Shown: positions 23,977 through 26,965 of the stretch, piece after piece
How the letters are laid out: every line of letters starts with the position of its first letter
How positions within the stretch are numbered: the first letter of the stretch is position 1
Assembly: GCA_041685835.1 (NCBI GenBank)
Contig: JAWLEX010000032.1
Span: forward strand, 1 to 26,965
Reading direction: 5' to 3'
Origin: JAIPEI01 sp041685835
GTDB taxonomy: Bacteria > Desulfobacterota > DSM-4660 > Desulfatiglandales > HGW-15
Length of the DNA: 26,965 nt
The notes under the pieces: model-generated
What the model was told of the DNA's origin: nothing
Databases searched by the model: none
What the model saw: the letters and a program-made list of their open reading frames with translations, nothing else
Program-made: the position numbers and the translations under genes

Positions 23977-24843
23977 CTAGGATTTGCCCGCGGCGGCCTT
24001 CAATAAGTTCGCGTCCAGTTCCAGACGTTTGTTTTCAATACCCATGCCGTACCCCAGCAGCTGGGGGTAAAGCAAGGAGGCAACGGTTGTCGACCCTTCG
24101 CCGTTGCCTGCGATTCCTCTGTGCCGGGCCGTTTCGAACTGAAGCTGGCAGTAAGGGCAGGCCGTGCAGAGGAAATCCACGCCGGCCTCAACGGCTTTGG
24201 TCATTTTGTTACGCGTCAGGTCCAGGGAAAGGTCGTCGTTTATCCCCAGCAAAGGCGCCCCACAGCAGTCCAGCTTGGTGTCCCATTCCACGCTTTGTGC
24301 GCCGGTGATTTCGACGAGATCCTCGAAAATCCTGGGCGCCACGGGGTCGTCGAACGCGGTTACATGGCTCGGCCGCAGGGCATGACAGCCGTAGTGGGCG
24401 GCGATTTTGAGACTTGTAAAAGGGCGGTTGATCAGCCTCTTCAGGGTCTCCGCACCGATATCGTGGTAGAGGGCGCTCAGGAAATGCTTGATGCGAACGC
24501 CGCCGTCGTAGTGCAGTCCCTCCTTCCGCAGTGCATGTTCAACGTTCCTGCGGGCGGCCTCGTCGCGACCCAGCATGTACTGTGCAGCCTTGAGAGAACC
24601 AAAGCAGCAGCTGCAGAGAACCAGCATATCGTATCCCATACGGTTTGCCAGAGCCAGATTTCGTGCGGCTGAAAGGAGAAAAGCCCCTTGGTCCACATTC
24701 CTCAGCGGGTAGCCGCAACAGGTGAATTCACGTGAATCGACAAGTCCCACCCCGAGCCTCTCCAAGACCGCACGGGACGCGCTTTCATAGGACCGGACCC
24801 TCGCTGGAATGTTGCAGCCGATAAACAACGAATAGGTTTTCAT
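23977..24843 (-). CDS. hdrB: HdrB-like subunit with two CCG domains (second copy)
   Basis: A 288-residue HdrB clearly paralogous to the protein at 8764. Both CCG motifs are complete: C10, C42-C43, C77, C80 and C153, C193-C194, C226, C229. These would hold two noncubane [4Fe-4S] clusters that act on a disulfide or another two-electron substrate. ATG 24843 follows AGGAAA and gives the family N-terminus (MKTYSLFIGC); the longer frame to 24891 adds 16 residues with no similarity. It lies 94 bases after the membrane HdrC fusion and 87 bases before the Sec-HdrA. Confidence 0.92.
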   Translation of the reverse strand: MKTYSLFIGCNIPARVRSYESASRAVLERLGVGLVDSREFTCCGYPLRNVDQGAFLLSAARNLALANRMGYDMLVLCSCCFGSLKAAQYMLGRDEAARRNVEHALRKEGLHYDGGVRIKHFLSALYHDIGAETLKRLINRPFTSLKIAAHYGCHALRPSHVTAFDDPVAPRIFEDLVEITGAQSVEWDTKLDCCGAPLLGINDDLSLDLTRNKMTKAVEAGVDFLCTACPYCQLQFETARHRGIAGNGEGSTTVASLLYPQLLGYGMGIENKRLELDANLLKAAAGKS

Positions 24844-24937
24844 ATCTTTTCCTGTCTCACATACAAGGCCTTCATAAACGGCCTTAGTCATACCGGGATG
24901 GGAAAAGCGGGCTTTTCCCGGCGCCCGGGCGCGCTGT

Positions 24938-26698
24938 TCAAAGCAGTCGGTTTTGAATGCTCCGGTTCTTCAGGGTGTATAAGATGTCCGTGATCCGCAC
25001 GCCCTGGGGGCAATGCTCTTCACATTGATAGCAGGTGACGCAGTCCCACAGCATTCGAGACCGGCAGGCCGTGTCCGGCAGGCCGAGGCCCAGGCTGAAC
25101 ATGATCTGATGAGGCAGGAGCCCGAGGGTGTTTACGGGATCCTCGTAATTGCCCACCACGGGGCAGACCGTCGTACAGGTTCTGCAACCGAAGCAGTCAG
25201 TAAAGTGTCCGGCTTCCAGAACAGGGTCCTCGACCGATTCCCGGGGCCTTGTCAGGTCCAGAGGTTCGCTGTCCGGCGAATGCACCTTTCCGTTCCCATT
25301 GGCGGTGACACTGTGCATGGCCCGCTGAAGAGGGTCGTTGTAGTCCACGATGTCGTAGTCCACGATGTCATCCAGGGTTGCTTTCTGGAGCCCGCGAAAG
25401 AAGGAAAAGGGCGAGAGCATGGCCGGTTCCGGTTCTCCCTGCTGGACCAGGTCCTCTCGCACGCACATCCAGAATTCCCTCAGGTTGATCCCCGAGGGAC
25501 AGACCACCGTGCAGCGGTCGCAGTTCGAGCAGATGCAGGCCCCCTGCCGGAGCGCTTCCCGGTCGGAGGGGCCGGGAAGGCCGTCCCGCCCCAATCGCCG
25601 CAGATACGCCATCCGCTCCGAGGGGAGGATGTAAGGGTTGCCGAATGGTGCAACCGCAGGCGCCACGGAACATCTCAGGCTGCACGTGCCGCACTGGGTG
25701 CAGGCGTCCAGCTCGATGGCCTGTCTCGTGGCCACATTCGCGGGGTCGGCTCGTTTCCTGTCCGTGACCGCACTGACCGCGAGGCCCACCGGGGTCGCGA
25801 TGATGTGGAACATCTTGCTGAAGGGCAGGTAGGCGAGCCCCGCAAAACAGGCCAGGATGTGAATGTACCAGAGAACGGTGACTGCATGGATCCGCTCCAG
25901 GAAGGAGCCGGCCGGGGCCATGGCCCGGTTGACGCCATAGCTTGCAAAGGCCCACTGGGCCGGGGCATGGCAGAACTCGCAGCTCATCTCGTGAATTTCC
26001 CGTCCCTCGGAGAGAATTTCTTCGGAAAACGGGGGGGAGAGACTCGGCGAGTGGAGGCCGAACGCGTCAACCCAGTAGCTTTCAAGGGCCTGGACCTCGG
26101 CCGGGTCACCCGCGTCCGACCAGTCCTCGACCATGCGCATGAATTCCCCGTGGGAGAGCATCTTGGCACCCTCCAGGAAAAAGCCGGAGCCTATGATCAC
26201 CGTCAGGATGATGATGGCGAAAATGTCCGGGGCACGCGTCTTGAGGCGGGGAACCTTCAGGATGAACCGTCTGAAAAGGGCCAGGCACACGCCTATGAGG
26301 ACCAGGACCCCGAACAGTTCCCTCAGAAAAAAGAAGGGATTGGCGGTGGAATAGTAGTCCTTGAAAAGCTTCACCGTGATGTGGCTTTCCAGGGCGTGCA
26401 TCAGCAGGAGGAGTAAAAAGCCGGCGAATATGCACATGTGCATGACCCAGCGGAGGGCATCTTCCTTGAGAATCCTCCACTGTAAAAGCCCATCCACAAA
26501 GAACACCCGCAGGGCGGTCAAGATAGATCCGCTGAAGAGGGTTCGGACTATGCCCTTGAGCGCGGCACTGACCCTTCGGGAGGAAGGAATCGATCGAGAT
26601 GCCGGGCCGATTTTGCGGGTGAACCACCTGGAGACCCTCCAGGCCGTTCCCAGCAGTAAGATGCTGAGTGAGCCGTATAAAAGCACGGAAAAGAGCAT
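24938..26698 (-). CDS. Membrane cytochrome b fused to two HdrC-like ferredoxin modules
   Basis: A 586-residue membrane protein. About five hydrophobic segments (near 1-20, 83-103, 124-147, 157-177 and 272-293) form a NarI/HdrE-like cytochrome b part with several His in or near membrane segments (H87, H101, H280). Between the fourth and fifth segments is CEFCH (240-244), a c-type haem attachment motif. Then come two HdrC-like modules: module 1 (about 333-405; CTQCGTCSLRC and CSNCDRCTVVCP) and module 2 (C502, C505, C508, C512 and C553, C556, C559, C563, then PQGVRIT). QmoC is a single HdrE-HdrC fusion, and the DUF224/EMO proteins have a CCG domain instead; this double arrangement differs from both. 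It would pass electrons between quinone or periplasmic haem and HdrB/HdrA. Start ATG 26698 follows AGGAGG. Confidence 0.88.
   Translation of the reverse strand: MLFSVLLYGSLSILLLGTAWRVSRWFTRKIGPASRSIPSSRRVSAALKGIVRTLFSGSILTALRVFFVDGLLQWRILKEDALRWVMHMCIFAGFLLLLLMHALESHITVKLFKDYYSTANPFFFLRELFGVLVLIGVCLALFRRFILKVPRLKTRAPDIFAIIILTVIIGSGFFLEGAKMLSHGEFMRMVEDWSDAGDPAEVQALESYWVDAFGLHSPSLSPPFSEEILSEGREIHEMSCEFCHAPAQWAFASYGVNRAMAPAGSFLERIHAVTVLWYIHILACFAGLAYLPFSKMFHIIATPVGLAVSAVTDRKRADPANVATRQAIELDACTQCGTCSLRCSVAPAVAPFGNPYILPSERMAYLRRLGRDGLPGPSDREALRQGACICSNCDRCTVVCPSGINLREFWMCVREDLVQQGEPEPAMLSPFSFFRGLQKATLDDIVDYDIVDYNDPLQRAMHSVTANGNGKVHSPDSEPLDLTRPRESVEDPVLEAGHFTDCFGCRTCTTVCPVVGNYEDPVNTLGLLPHQIMFSLGLGLPDTACRSRMLWDCVTCYQCEEHCPQGVRITDILYTLKNRSIQNRLL
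25341..25370. repeat. 15-base tandem duplication inside the membrane HdrC gene
   Basis: Two adjacent copies of TAGTCCACGATGTC(G/A) encode the repeated residues IVDYD-IVDYN in the linker between the two HdrC modules (about residues 445-454). In frame and harmless, probably a replication slip. Confidence 0.75.
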
Positions 26699-26798
26699 GA
26701 ATACAGACCTCCTGATGATCAGGCGGCGGAACTAAAACCCTGTTCGAATGGGAGAACAAACGGTTCAAAGATCTGTTGGCAACGCGCGAAAAGAGGTC

Positions 26799-26825
26799 AG
26801 TATACTGGAGACCCTCATTTGTCAA
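26799..26825 (-). promoter_or_regulatory. Possible promoter of the membrane Hdr operon
   Basis: On the minus strand a perfect TTGACA (26820-26825) and a TATACT box (26799-26804) are spaced by 15 bases, slightly short for sigma-70. The predicted start gives a leader of about 95 bases before ATG 26698. The rest of 26699-26922 shows no gene. Confidence 0.4.
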
Positions 26826-26922
26826 GGCCTGTTTCCCCGGACATTGCAAGTCTGTTTCACATCCCATTAGTTAGTTTCCATCCAGAAATGGTCTTTTTTG
26901 CCAATCTCGGCGTCAATCTGCG

Positions 26923-26965
26923 AGGTTGCTTGTGCGGCGTACTTCAGTACGCCTCCGCGCAACCT
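26923..26965. repeat. REP-like hairpin at the window edge
   Basis: GGCGTACT-TC-AGTACGCC is a perfect eight-base stem with a two-base loop (26936-26953), enclosed by AGGTTGC (26923-26929) and GCAACCT (26959-26965). The shape is that of a repetitive extragenic element, and the sequence stops exactly at its outer arm, as an assembly does at a repeat. Confidence 0.7.

Noticed and set aside
25013..26416. 467-codon plus-strand ORF opposite the membrane HdrC fusion
   Set aside because: Shadow of a well-supported membrane/ferredoxin gene, with low-complexity composition and no recognisable motif.

Overview
The window is about 27 kb of GC-rich bacterial DNA with a 100-N assembly gap. It is almost entirely electron-transfer genes of the heterodisulfide reductase (Hdr) type. 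There are HdrA-like flavoproteins, HdrB and HdrC subunits, an MvhD subunit, NuoE/NuoF/NuoG-like NADH modules and the Wood-Ljungdahl pair MetV/MetF, plus PAS-type signalling proteins and a sigma-54 activator. This points to a strict anaerobe, most likely a member of the Desulfobacterota (sulfate reducer or syntroph). That placement comes from gene content and style, not from a marker gene.

Layout. (1) 1-9657, plus strand: 3' part of an HdrA, then mvhD, metV, metF, a receiver-only response regulator, two ACT-like proteins, a PAS histidine kinase, a receiver-PAS-kinase hybrid, hdrC and hdrB. Together these would make a MetVF-HdrABC-MvhD methylene-tetrahydrofolate reductase with a signalling cassette inside the gene run. 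(2) 9736-14960, minus strand: nuoE, nuoF, a short nuoG-like gene broken by the gap, and a fused HdrA-MvhD protein with a C-terminal winged helix. A near-perfect sigma-54 promoter lies before nuoE, with a GTTTCA/TGAAAC palindrome about 100 bp upstream of the predicted start. A PAS-PAS-AAA-Fis activator (15408-17201) lies just upstream and probably drives it. (3) 17161-20604: a small unknown ORF, a biotin-dependent carboxyltransferase, a GntR-type FCD domain without its DNA-binding part, an IscU-like scaffold and a lone cyclic-nucleotide-binding domain. (4) 20875-26698, minus strand: a membrane cytochrome b fused to two HdrC-like ferredoxin modules, an HdrB and a 1004-residue double HdrA. The HdrA reading frame runs through an in-frame UGA in the motif NDCAM-U, which I read as selenocysteine. 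The right edge ends in a REP-like hairpin.

How it may work together (inference): three Hdr assemblies would connect three electron pools. Set 1 links ferredoxin or another low-potential carrier to the C1 (methyl) branch. Set 2 links NADH. Set 3 links the quinone pool or membrane cytochromes through the cytochrome b/HdrC fusion. An organism running the Wood-Ljungdahl pathway in either direction needs such exchange. The sigma-54 and PAS systems would adjust it to redox state.
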